Assembly: GCF_000158175.1 (NCBI RefSeq)
Contig: NZ_DS999411.1
Span: forward strand, 2,801,446 to 2,865,181
Length of the DNA: 63,736 bases
Direction of reading: 5' to 3'
DNA from: Luminiphilus syltensis NOR5-1B
GTDB taxonomy: Bacteria; Pseudomonadota; Gammaproteobacteria; Pseudomonadales; Halieaceae
In this document: piece by piece, positions 26,879 to 34,627 of the stretch
Position numbering within the stretch: position 1 is the first letter of the stretch
Layout of the letters: the number at the start of each line of letters is the position of its first letter
Made by a program: the position numbers and the translations under genes
The notes under the pieces: model-generated
Seen by the model: the letters and a program-made list of their open reading frames with translations, nothing else
The model's database searches: none
Told to the model about the DNA's origin: nothing

Positions 26879-27922
26879 TTAGTGAAGGCGTCGTTGGGTT
26901 GCCTGTTGCCACACTTTGAGTAGAGCCCGTTCGATGGCACTCTCGGCCGCCAATCCCAACTTCTCCTGCCAATGACGTTTACCGACGTAGCGAACCTCAA
27001 TAATATCTCGCTCATCGAGCTGTTTCTGAAGATACTCGTCTGACGTGCATAGTTGATCGACCAGCTGTACGTCGAGGGCACGCTGCCCGAACCACACTTC
27101 ACCGGTAGCCACCTGCTCGATAGCCACCTGTTTACGATTTTCAGCGACGAACTGCTTGAACAGTGCGTGGGTATCCTCCAGTTCTTCAAGAAACTTTTGC
27201 CGGCCTTTGTCGGTGTTTTCCCCGAACATTGTCAGGGTGCGCTTGTATTCACCCGCCGTGAGAAGCTCAAAATCGATGTCATTTTTCTTCAGCACTTTAT
27301 GAAAATTAGGCAGCTGCGCGATCACTCCGATAGAGCCAATAACCGCAAACGGCGCCGCGATTATTTTATCGGCCACGCATGCCATCATGTACCCGCCACT
27401 GGCGGCAACCTTGTCGACCGCGACCGTTAGCGGAATCTCCGCGTCGACGACGCGACGCAGCTGGCTGGCGGCGAGCCCATAGCTGTGGACCATACCGCCC
27501 GGACTCTCAAGCCGAACGAGTACCTCGTCCTCCTTTCGCGCCTCGGGAAGAATGGCGGACAGCTCCTCGCGCAACTGCTCAACCTGCGCGGCGCGCAAAT
27601 CGCCATCAAAGTTGAGAACGAACAATCGAGGCCGCCGGGCGTCTTCTGCAGACTTTTTCTTCGCCGCTTTTCGCTCGACCTTACGTTGCTTTTTCTCTTC
27701 CTTTTTTCGCCGCTTGGCGCTGGCCTCGTCTTCCGTCACCGAACGTACGGTGTCACGGAAATTCGTGTAACGCTCATTAACCTCGCGCACCTCGATATAG
27801 CCGTCTTCCGACCCACGTCGACGCTGAGTCAGAGCCACAACACCGGCGACCACCAGTAAAATAGCCACAACCAGAATAATGGCTTCAAAAAAGAACACTG
27901 CGATTTCCGAAAATAATTCCAT
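26879..27922 (-). CDS. sohB: SohB-type S49 protease
   Basis: 347 residues, the length of E. coli SohB, an inner-membrane serine peptidase of the signal-peptide-peptidase family. One N-terminal transmembrane helix (about 8-32) is followed by a highly charged Lys/Arg/Glu linker (about 66-97). The S49 domain has Ser175 in 'KVAASGGYMM' and Lys227 in 'TAGEYKRTLTMFGENTDKG', a Ser-Lys dyad. A CGGAG site precedes the ATG. It is 11 bp downstream of nudC on the same strand, so probably cotranscribed. It ends nine bases from the convergent SulP gene. Confidence 0.94.
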   Translation of the reverse strand: MELFSEIAVFFFEAIILVVAILLVVAGVVALTQRRRGSEDGYIEVREVNERYTNFRDTVRSVTEDEASAKRRKKEEKKQRKVERKAAKKKSAEDARRPRLFVLNFDGDLRAAQVEQLREELSAILPEARKEDEVLVRLESPGGMVHSYGLAASQLRRVVDAEIPLTVAVDKVAASGGYMMACVADKIIAAPFAVIGSIGVIAQLPNFHKVLKKNDIDFELLTAGEYKRTLTMFGENTDKGRQKFLEELEDTHALFKQFVAENRKQVAIEQVATGEVWFGQRALDVQLVDQLCTSDEYLQKQLDERDIIEVRYVGKRHWQEKLGLAAESAIERALLKVWQQATQRRLH

Positions 27923-27933
27923 AACGGCTCCGT

Positions 27934-28743
27934 TTAGGCCTGGTCGTTCACCAAGCCGTGCGATATGAGTTGGCCACTGATCGATGTCATTGGCGGTAGT
28001 GGTGGCAGGTTATGGGCGTCAAACCACCCGGCCTCGAGGATTTCATCGCCATCCGGCCGCAGTTCACCGCCCGCGTACTGGGCGAAAAACCCCAGCATTA
28101 GCTGGCCGGGAAAGGGCCACGCCTGGGATCGGAAATACTGGATATCGGATACCTGCACACCGACCTCCTCGTACGCCTCACGCTCGATGGCCTGCTCAGC
28201 GCTTTCGCCGGGCTCCACGAATCCAGCCAGCGTACTGTAAAAAGTAGCGCGTCGATGATTCGCCTGGGCGAGCAGTATCTGCTCCCCGCGCTGAATCAGG
28301 AAAATGACACACGGCGCGAGTCGCGGATACTGCATCAACTCGCACCGGGCGCATGCAAGACCCCGCCCCGAATCCCCCAGTTCAGTTTTGCTGCCGCAGC
28401 GCCCGCAAAATTGATGATCGCGTTGCCACTTAAGGAGTTGGAAGGCCCGACCCTGCGCCGAGAACAAGGCGTCGTCAATGCGCCCCAGCAAGCTATACAG
28501 ACTGCTCGGGATGTGCCTCAGAGGATCTACCTTCTCCGGCTCCAGATCCACCGCGAAGGCGGGTTGCTGCTGCCAGTAACCCACGGGTACAACGTCGCGT
28601 TCACCGAACACGCGTACCACCTCATTCCAGCGCCAGGGGCTACCGGGGGATGCCATGAGATCGCCAATGCAATCCTGACCCGCAAATACAAATACAACGT
28701 CCTCGGGTCCGGGCGGACCCGAAGGACTGTCAAACGACAACAT
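27934..28743 (-). CDS. nudC: NADH pyrophosphatase NudC
   Basis: 269 residues. NudC hydrolyses NADH to NMNH and AMP and removes NAD caps from RNA. A zinc ribbon has Cys113, 116, 131 and 134 ('FCGRCG', 'CARCE'). The Nudix box occupies 174-196, 'GFVEPGESAEQAIE' continuing REAYEEVG. The NudC signature that follows (normally SQPWPFPxS) reads SQAWPFPGQ at 206-214, with Pro and Ser both replaced. An AGGAGG ribosome site lies seven bases before the ATG. Cotranscribed with sohB. Confidence 0.94.
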   Translation of the reverse strand: MLSFDSPSGPPGPEDVVFVFAGQDCIGDLMASPGSPWRWNEVVRVFGERDVVPVGYWQQQPAFAVDLEPEKVDPLRHIPSSLYSLLGRIDDALFSAQGRAFQLLKWQRDHQFCGRCGSKTELGDSGRGLACARCELMQYPRLAPCVIFLIQRGEQILLAQANHRRATFYSTLAGFVEPGESAEQAIEREAYEEVGVQVSDIQYFRSQAWPFPGQLMLGFFAQYAGGELRPDGDEILEAGWFDAHNLPPLPPMTSISGQLISHGLVNDQA

Positions 28744-28910
28744 GACGCCTCCTGATTTCGGCGGGCATTGTACCCGAACCCGTAGCGCGGCCCTAAAGCG
28801 ACACCAATTTGCGCTACATCGCCTAGAATAGTCGGGTCGTGATTTATTTCTGAATCAACGGTGTGGCCGTTGGCGCGGTATCACCCGTTAACAATAAGGC
28901 GAAGTTCACA

Positions 28911-30416
28911 ATGAGCGAGACCTCTTCCCAGGCGTTATGGCACAACTTTCTTGGACCCTCACCGACGTGGTACAAGCAAACGATTATTGCCTTTTTGGTA
29001 ATCAATCCCCTGCTGCTACTCGTAGCGGGCCCTTTTATTACCGGCTGGGTATTGATCGGCGAATTTATTTTTACCCTAGCATTGGCGTTGCGCTGCTACC
29101 CGCTGCAGCCCGGCGGCCTTCTGGCGATTGAAGCCATCGTTATTGGCTTGGCAGAGCCCCACACTGTCTACGATGAAGCTCTGGCTAATTTTGAAGTCAT
29201 CCTTCTGCTGATGTTTATGGTAGCGGGAATTTACTTCATGAAAGACTTGCTACTTGTTGTTTTTACAAAGATTTTATTAAACGTCAAATCCAAAAAAATG
29301 CTTTCGCTGCTGTTTTCACTGGTAGCGGCAGTGTTGTCAGCCTTCCTCGACGCGCTAACAGTAACCGCGGTGTTAATCACCATTGGCGTCGGGTTTTATG
29401 CGGTGTATCACAAGGTAGCATCCGGCAAAGGCATCCATCACGAGGACCACGACCACGGGAACGACGCCGAAGTACGGGATACGCATCACGAGGAACTGGA
29501 GCAATTCCGGGCCTTTCTGCGCAGCCTGCTGATGCATGGCGCGGTCGGAACCGCACTCGGCGGGGTATGCACCCTGGTCGGCGAGCCACAGAATCTTCTG
29601 ATCGCGACCGTAGCCGGTTGGGACTTCATCACCTTCTTTAAGCTGATGGCCCCCGTCACCATGCCAGTACTGGCCTGCGGCCTGGTAACTTGCCTGCTAT
29701 TGGAGACCACGGGCTGGTTTGGCTACGGCGCTCAGCTGCCCGAGAACGTGCGGCGGGTGCTGGAGGAGTTTCAGGAACGCGAAGCGAGCCGCGCCAATTC
29801 CCGAAGCCGGGCCAAACTGGTTGTTCAGGGGATCGTCGCGGCCATCCTGGTAATTGGCCTGGCCTTCCACCTTGCCGCGGTGGGCTTGATTGGACTGATG
29901 GTTATTGTATTACTCACCGCCTTTAACGGCATCACCGAGGAGCACCAGTTAGGTCACGCCTTTGAAGAGGCACTCCCCTTCACCGCGTTACTTGTGGTCT
30001 TTTTTGCCATTGTGGCGGTTATTCATGAGCAGCACCTGTTCACTCCGGTTATTGATGCGGTACTGGCGATGGAATCCAATGTCCGACCGATCATGTTCTT
30101 CGCGGCCAATGGCATTCTGTCGATGATCAGTGACAACGTGTTCGTGGCGACCGTTTATATCAGCGAGGTCAAGAGTGCATTGGATGCCGGTGAGATTACC
30201 CGGGCGGAATTTGATCAGCTGGCAATCGCCATCAATACAGGTACCAACCTGCCCAGCGTGGCAACCCCGAACGGTCAGGCCGCCTTCCTGTTCCTGCTGA
30301 CCTCAGCGCTGGCACCCCTGATTCGCCTGTCCTACGGCAGAATGGTCATCATGGCTGTGCCTTATACGCTGGTTCTCGGTGGGGTAGGCGCGGCAGCAGT
30401 AGCGGCCTTTATTTGA
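28911..30416 (+). CDS. nhaB: Na+/H+ antiporter NhaB
   Basis: 501 residues, near the usual 500-530 of NhaB, an inner-membrane electrogenic Na+/H+ exchanger. The start is the ATG at 28911 ([22 protein letters not shown], the standard N-terminus) with AAGGCG upstream; the frame is open 16 codons further. About twelve helices are visible. Diagnostic segments: '[25 protein letters not shown]', '[20 protein letters not shown]' and '[37 protein letters not shown]'. A His/Asp-rich cytoplasmic loop ([10 protein letters not shown] near residue 180) stands out. Sodium extrusion fits a marine or saline habitat. Confidence 0.96.
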   Translation: MSETSSQALWHNFLGPSPTWYKQTIIAFLVINPLLLLVAGPFITGWVLIGEFIFTLALALRCYPLQPGGLLAIEAIVIGLAEPHTVYDEALANFEVILLLMFMVAGIYFMKDLLLVVFTKILLNVKSKKMLSLLFSLVAAVLSAFLDALTVTAVLITIGVGFYAVYHKVASGKGIHHEDHDHGNDAEVRDTHHEELEQFRAFLRSLLMHGAVGTALGGVCTLVGEPQNLLIATVAGWDFITFFKLMAPVTMPVLACGLVTCLLLETTGWFGYGAQLPENVRRVLEEFQEREASRANSRSRAKLVVQGIVAAILVIGLAFHLAAVGLIGLMVIVLLTAFNGITEEHQLGHAFEEALPFTALLVVFFAIVAVIHEQHLFTPVIDAVLAMESNVRPIMFFAANGILSMISDNVFVATVYISEVKSALDAGEITRAEFDQLAIAINTGTNLPSVATPNGQAAFLFLLTSALAPLIRLSYGRMVIMAVPYTLVLGGVGAAAVAAFI

Positions 30417-30444
30417 CAGGAGCCATCCAACCGCGGTGGTGAAT

Positions 30445-31179
30445 TTACTCCGCCGCGGATTGCTGCTCCCGCCAGATCACCGGGCCGCCGCTGGCGGCGG
30501 CAATGGCATCGAGCCTTTGCTCGTGCCGGGCAAGCTCTTCCGCTGACGCTCGCATCACCCGTAAGGGCGGACGCGAAGTGGGTAGCCTGCGGATGCCACC
30601 GTCGGGGTTATCCGCGGTATCCAAAGACCCCTCCTCATCATCCGACAACCCCAGGCTGGTCTGTCCGCCGGTCATCAGCAGGAAGACATCGGCGAGAATC
30701 TCCGCATCCAGCAGTGCCCCGTGCAGGGTCCGGGTGGAGTTATCCACACCGTAGCGCTGGCACAAGGCGTCGAGACTATTGCGCTGGCCGGGGTGTTTGC
30801 GTCGGGCGAGCACCAACGAGTCGGTTACGCGACAGTGATCTGCCACCGCAGTGCGCCGGGCACCGAGTCGATCCAGCTCGGCATCGATGAAACCAACATC
30901 GAAGGGGGCGTTATGAATAATCAGTTCCGCACCATCAATAAAGGCCAAAAACTCGTCTGCAACACGATCAAATGTGGGTTTATCGGCAAGAAAGTCGGGG
31001 GTGATGCCGTGGACTTCCATCGCCCCCGGATCGATCTCGCGTTGGGGCTGCACGTATTGGTGGTAATGATTTCCCGTGAGCTTGCGATTCACCAGCTCCA
31101 CACAGCCAATTTCGATAATACGATGCCCCTGAGTGACTTCGAGACCCGTCGTTTCCGTATCCAGTACCACATGGCGCAT
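30445..31179 (-). CDS. dnaQ: DNA polymerase III epsilon subunit (3'-5' proofreading exonuclease)
   Basis: 244 residues. ExoI motif 'VLDTETTGLE' (Asp7, Glu9), ExoII 'IIHNAPFDVGFID' near 88-100, ExoIII 'HGALLDAEILADV' near 152-164, a full DEDDh exonuclease. The C-terminal 60 residues are the polymerase-binding tail, acidic then proline-rich. It lies five bases after rnhA, the conserved gammaproteobacterial rnhA-dnaQ pair. An AAGGGA site overlapping the rnhA end serves as ribosome site. Confidence 0.96.
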   Translation of the reverse strand: MRHVVLDTETTGLEVTQGHRIIEIGCVELVNRKLTGNHYHQYVQPQREIDPGAMEVHGITPDFLADKPTFDRVADEFLAFIDGAELIIHNAPFDVGFIDAELDRLGARRTAVADHCRVTDSLVLARRKHPGQRNSLDALCQRYGVDNSTRTLHGALLDAEILADVFLLMTGGQTSLGLSDDEEGSLDTADNPDGGIRRLPTSRPPLRVMRASAEELARHEQRLDAIAAASGGPVIWREQQSAAE

Positions 31180-31184
31180 GCTAT

Positions 31185-31625
31185 CTATCCCTTAAGCTCA
31201 TCAATGCCGCGGTTGGCGAGTGCATCGGCCCTGTCATTCTCTGCATGCCCACTGTGGCCCTTAACCCAATGCCAGCGCACCTCATGGCGGGCACACTGCT
31301 CATCAAGCGACTGCCAAAGATCCTGGTTCTTGACCGGTTTGCGCGCAGCAGTACGCCAGCCGTTACGCTTCCAACCGGCAACCCATCGGGTAATGCCGTC
31401 ACGCACGTACACCGAATCCGTCGTGAGATCGACGGTAGAGCCGTCCTTCAGGGAGCGAAGCGCTTCTATTGCTGCTGTCAACTCCATGCGGTTGTTGGTG
31501 GTCTGCGCCTCGCCTCCCCACAGCTCCCGCTCACGATCGCCTCGCCGCAACAGCACTCCCCAGCCGCCGGGTCCCGGATTGCCGCGGCAGGCACCATCGG
31601 TGAAAGCCTCTACGCTGGTAGTCAT
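31185..31625 (-). CDS. rnhA: ribonuclease HI
   Basis: 146 residues from the ATG at 31625 ([21 protein letters not shown]); the frame is open much further upstream but that extension lies in the methyltransferase gene. Catalytic carboxylates are in order: Asp in FTDGACRGN (about residue 10), Glu in '[13 protein letters not shown]' (about 47), Asp in 'LTTDSVYV' (about 69), Asp in '[10 protein letters not shown]' (about 133), with the His of '[10 protein letters not shown]'. It degrades the RNA strand of RNA-DNA hybrids. Located 11 bp after the frameshifted methyltransferase and 5 bp before dnaQ. Confidence 0.97.
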   Translation of the reverse strand: MTTSVEAFTDGACRGNPGPGGWGVLLRRGDRERELWGGEAQTTNNRMELTAAIEALRSLKDGSTVDLTTDSVYVRDGITRWVAGWKRNGWRTAARKPVKNQDLWQSLDEQCARHEVRWHWVKGHSGHAENDRADALANRGIDELKG

Positions 31626-31636
31626 GCGAATGTCGC

Positions 31637-32463
31637 TTATTTGACGGGACGCAGGCGCGGGCCTGGGCGGTAGCGTTGCTGCGTGGGCAATCGAGCGCCC
31701 GCCACCGGCCTGCTGACCGGGATGGAGATCAGCCGCGCACGAACGCGACGACTTTCGACCTCGATCAGGTGTGCCCTTACCATTTTTTGCGCATGAATCA
31801 CGTAGCGCTACCCAGGGGGACATTGTGCCTGACCAGCCGCTCATCAAGCCGCTGCAATACGCCCCGCAGGCGTCCCCGAGTCGAAGTTGGCACTACAAGT
31901 TTGTGGCGGGCATGATCACTGTTGAAATCCAGAAGCGAGAGCCAGTCCTGCGCCTTGTGCGGACTAACAGGGCTGATGCCTCGCCAGGGTGACTGGGATC
32001 GAGCCGACTGCAGGCGGCGCAGGCCACCCAGCAGGGATCGCGGGTTCATTCCCACAAGAATCAGGTGTCCGTGCGGCGTGAGCACCCGGCGGATTTCGCG
32101 CAGTGCCTGATGCGGGTCCTCGCTTACATCCAGCGCGTGTAATGCCACGACAACGTCCACCGACTCGGTTTCAAAAGGCAATTCTTCATCGAGGGCATAC
32201 ACACTCAACGCCCCGGTGCCAACCGGGCCAGCGCCGGGCCTGCTGCGTATCACCTGCTGTACCCGTGTCATGGAGGGTATATCGATCGCGGGGTCTGTTC
32301 CCAAAAGCACCATGTGGTAGCCGAACAGTTCGTCGAGTGCTATGGAAAGGTCATCCACAAGTTGCTCCCGAAGGCGCTGGCCAACGCCACTGGTGGCATA
32401 CCAGGTTTCCAGTGCCTCGCGGGGATCGTTAGAATACGATGTATCATGCGAAAGTGTTGTCAT
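31637..32463 (-). pseudogene. SAM-dependent methyltransferase interrupted by a frameshift
   Basis: The gene conserved between gloB and rnhA in gammaproteobacteria. Frame 1 starts with the ATG at 32463 and encodes 221 residues to a TGA near 31798: a short-motif methyltransferase ('LLGTDPAIDI' region, 'LPFETESVDVVVALHALDVSEDPHQALREIRRVLTPHGHLILVGMNPRSLLG'). The reading ends abruptly after '[11 protein letters not shown]'. One base further on, a second frame continues with the expected C-terminus '[18 protein letters not shown]' and about 45 more basic residues (including [14 protein letters not shown]) to a TAA at 31637-31639, just before rnhA. A single missing base at about 31805-31809 explains both. 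It may be a genuine mutation, a programmed shift or a sequencing error; the truncated 221-residue form retains the whole catalytic domain. Confidence 0.8.
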
Positions 32464-32513
32464 TGGGGGACTGTAGCGCCGCTACCTCCCAACAGGCAAG
32501 TGGAGTCAAAACA

Positions 32514-33287
32514 ATGTCTGTTTCAATCAGCCCCATTCCAGCATTTCAGGACAATTACATCTGGTTACTGGAAGACACTCAACATCGTGCGGTTGTGGTG
32601 GATCCCGGCGATGCGGAACCCGTGCAGGCGGTACTCGCCGAGCGTGGACTGGATCTCCACGCCATTCTGATCACCCATCATCATCCCGATCATGTGGGTG
32701 GGGTGCTCACCCTGAAGACGGCTACCGGATGCAAAGTCTACGGACCCCGCAACCCCGAGATCGAAGGTATCGATCATCCGTTGAAAGACGGGGATCAGAT
32801 CGACGTCCTCGGAGAATCATTCGAAGTGCTCGAGGTCGGGGGCCACACCCTCGATCACATTGCGTATCTCTCGCACACCAGTGAGCCTGCGCTTTTCTGC
32901 GGCGACACCCTGTTTGTTGCAGGCTGCGGTCGAATGTTCGAGGGTACGCCGCCGCTCATGTACCAATCGCTGGCCAGACTCGCCGCATTACCGCCGCAAA
33001 CCGCTGTGTATTGTGCTCACGAATACACCCTCGCGAATCTTGCTTTTGCCCGCGCGGCAGAACCTGGAAATAGCGCCATTACTGCGCGTATCGAAGACCT
33101 TGAAACGGTGCGGGCAGCGGGCGAACCCACAGTACCCTCCTCGATTGCCTGGGAACTCAAAACCAATCCCTTTCTTCGATGCGGAGAGCCGACGATAGTC
33201 GAGCAGCTGCAGCGAGAGGATCGATTAACAGGAGACGCGCCCCACGAAATATTTGCCGCACTGAGGCGCTGGAAAGACAACTTTTAA
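32514..33287 (+). CDS. gloB: hydroxyacylglutathione hydrolase (glyoxalase II)
   Basis: 257 residues starting at the ATG at 32514 (MSVSISPIPAFQDNYIWLL) behind GGAG; the frame is open 25 codons further. It hydrolyses S-lactoylglutathione to D-lactate. Binuclear metal site: THHHPDH at 54-60, then 'GGHTLDHIAYL', 'FCGDTLFVAGCGRMFEGTP' and 'YCAHEYTLANLAFA'; 'NPFLR' near the C-terminus is the glutathione-binding end of GloB. Divergent from the methyltransferase with 50 bp between; the stop overlaps the mltD ATG by one base (TAATG). Confidence 0.96.
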   Translation: MSVSISPIPAFQDNYIWLLEDTQHRAVVVDPGDAEPVQAVLAERGLDLHAILITHHHPDHVGGVLTLKTATGCKVYGPRNPEIEGIDHPLKDGDQIDVLGESFEVLEVGGHTLDHIAYLSHTSEPALFCGDTLFVAGCGRMFEGTPPLMYQSLARLAALPPQTAVYCAHEYTLANLAFARAAEPGNSAITARIEDLETVRAAGEPTVPSSIAWELKTNPFLRCGEPTIVEQLQREDRLTGDAPHEIFAALRRWKDNF

Positions 33288-34627
33288 TGGGACCTGCACC
33301 TCGCTTTCTCACCCTGGCGGTGCTGACGTCCGTGCTGGCAGGATGTGGCGCGCTGATGCCGTCAGACACGGGGCAAGGGACAGCAGATACAGAGCTTGGT
33401 GACGCGGGCCCGGCCACCGAGGTCGTTGAAACCGTCGTCGCTGAACCAATAGCACCTATCGACCTCTGGTCGCTCATCGCCCGGGATTCAACCTGGCGGG
33501 CGCCCGATAAAGACCCAGAAATCGCCAGCGCGCGCGATCGCTACCTGCAACAGCCCCAGCTCAGCGAGGTGATCTCAGAGCGCGCAGAGCCCCACCTGCA
33601 AACCGTGGTAGCCGCCGTCAGAGCGCGGGGCCTCCCCATCGAGCTGGCATTGGTTCCCGTCATCGAGAGCATGCTGGACCCCTGGGCGTACTCTAGCGCC
33701 CACGCCGCCGGGCTTTGGCAAATCACCTCTGGCACTGCCAGTCACTATGGTTTGAGACGAACATGGTGGTACGACGCACGTTACGATGTCGCTGAGGCGA
33801 CCGAATTTGCACTCGACTACCTGGAAGCGCTCAACGCCCGCTTTGATGGTGACTGGTTTTTAACCCTGGCCGCCTACAATAGTGGCCCGGGACGCGTGTC
33901 TCGCGCCATCACCCGCGCCGAGGAGAACGGATTGGAAGCCACCTACTGGTCCCTGGATCTGCCCCGTGAAACGCGACGGTATGTGCCACGCCTACTGGCC
34001 ATGGCAGAAATTATCCGGGAGCGCGCAACGCTCGGAATCGCTCTTCCCTCCGTGCCGATTGATGCCCGCCTTGTGCCTGTCGCCGTCGCGGGTCAAATCG
34101 AAATGGAACGGGCAGCGCAACTGGCGGGACTGCCCCTTGAGGAGCTGCGGCGTCTCAATCCGGGGCAACTGCGTTGGGCGACCGCGCGAGGCCCGGACCA
34201 GGTATTGTGGCTTCCGGAATCGCTCGCCAAACCTTTTGCCCGCAAACTGGCACAACTCGCCCCCGAAGATCGAGTGCAATGGGTACGCTATACCATTGAA
34301 CCGGGAGACACCTTGACGAAGATATCCCGGCGTATGGGCGCGCCCGTAACACTGATTCGCGAGATCAACGACATCGAGGGACACCTGATTCGTGCCGGCG
34401 ACAGCCTGATGATCCCAGGTTCGCTGCAGGGTGAGAATGCACTCGCGCTTGCCCGTATCGGGCCGGAACGTGGACGACGCCCGGGTCGATATGAAGTCAA
34501 GTCCGGCGACTCCCTGTGGAGCATTTCTCGCCGATTCGGCCTCGATCTCGACGCGCTGCAACAGTGGAACCAACTCGCCCCCGACCGCTACCTGCAACCG
34601 GGGCAGACTCTGCGCCTACGGCCATGA
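33287..34627 (+). CDS. mltD: membrane-bound lytic murein transglycosylase D
   Basis: 446 residues, a lipoprotein that cleaves peptidoglycan glycan strands to 1,6-anhydro-muropeptides. The start at 33287 overlaps the gloB stop. Signal with lipobox LAGC (Cys20). SLT domain about 110-225: 'LPIELALVPVIESMLDPWAYS' contains the catalytic Glu127, then 'HAAGLWQITSGTASHYGL' and 'LTLAAYNSGPGRVSRAI'. Two LysM domains follow, about 334-378 ('YTIEPGDTLTKISRRMG') and 401-446 ('YEVKSGDSLWSISRRFG'). The last bases overlap the copA start (ATGA). Confidence 0.95.
   Translation: MGPAPRFLTLAVLTSVLAGCGALMPSDTGQGTADTELGDAGPATEVVETVVAEPIAPIDLWSLIARDSTWRAPDKDPEIASARDRYLQQPQLSEVISERAEPHLQTVVAAVRARGLPIELALVPVIESMLDPWAYSSAHAAGLWQITSGTASHYGLRRTWWYDARYDVAEATEFALDYLEALNARFDGDWFLTLAAYNSGPGRVSRAITRAEENGLEATYWSLDLPRETRRYVPRLLAMAEIIRERATLGIALPSVPIDARLVPVAVAGQIEMERAAQLAGLPLEELRRLNPGQLRWATARGPDQVLWLPESLAKPFARKLAQLAPEDRVQWVRYTIEPGDTLTKISRRMGAPVTLIREINDIEGHLIRAGDSLMIPGSLQGENALALARIGPERGRRPGRYEVKSGDSLWSISRRFGLDLDALQQWNQLAPDRYLQPGQTLRLRP

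Noticed and set aside
30417-30480. Hairpin CCGCGG...CCGCGG as terminator between nhaB and dnaQ
   Set aside because: One arm lies inside the dnaQ coding end and no T tract follows, so it is more likely codon-driven symmetry.
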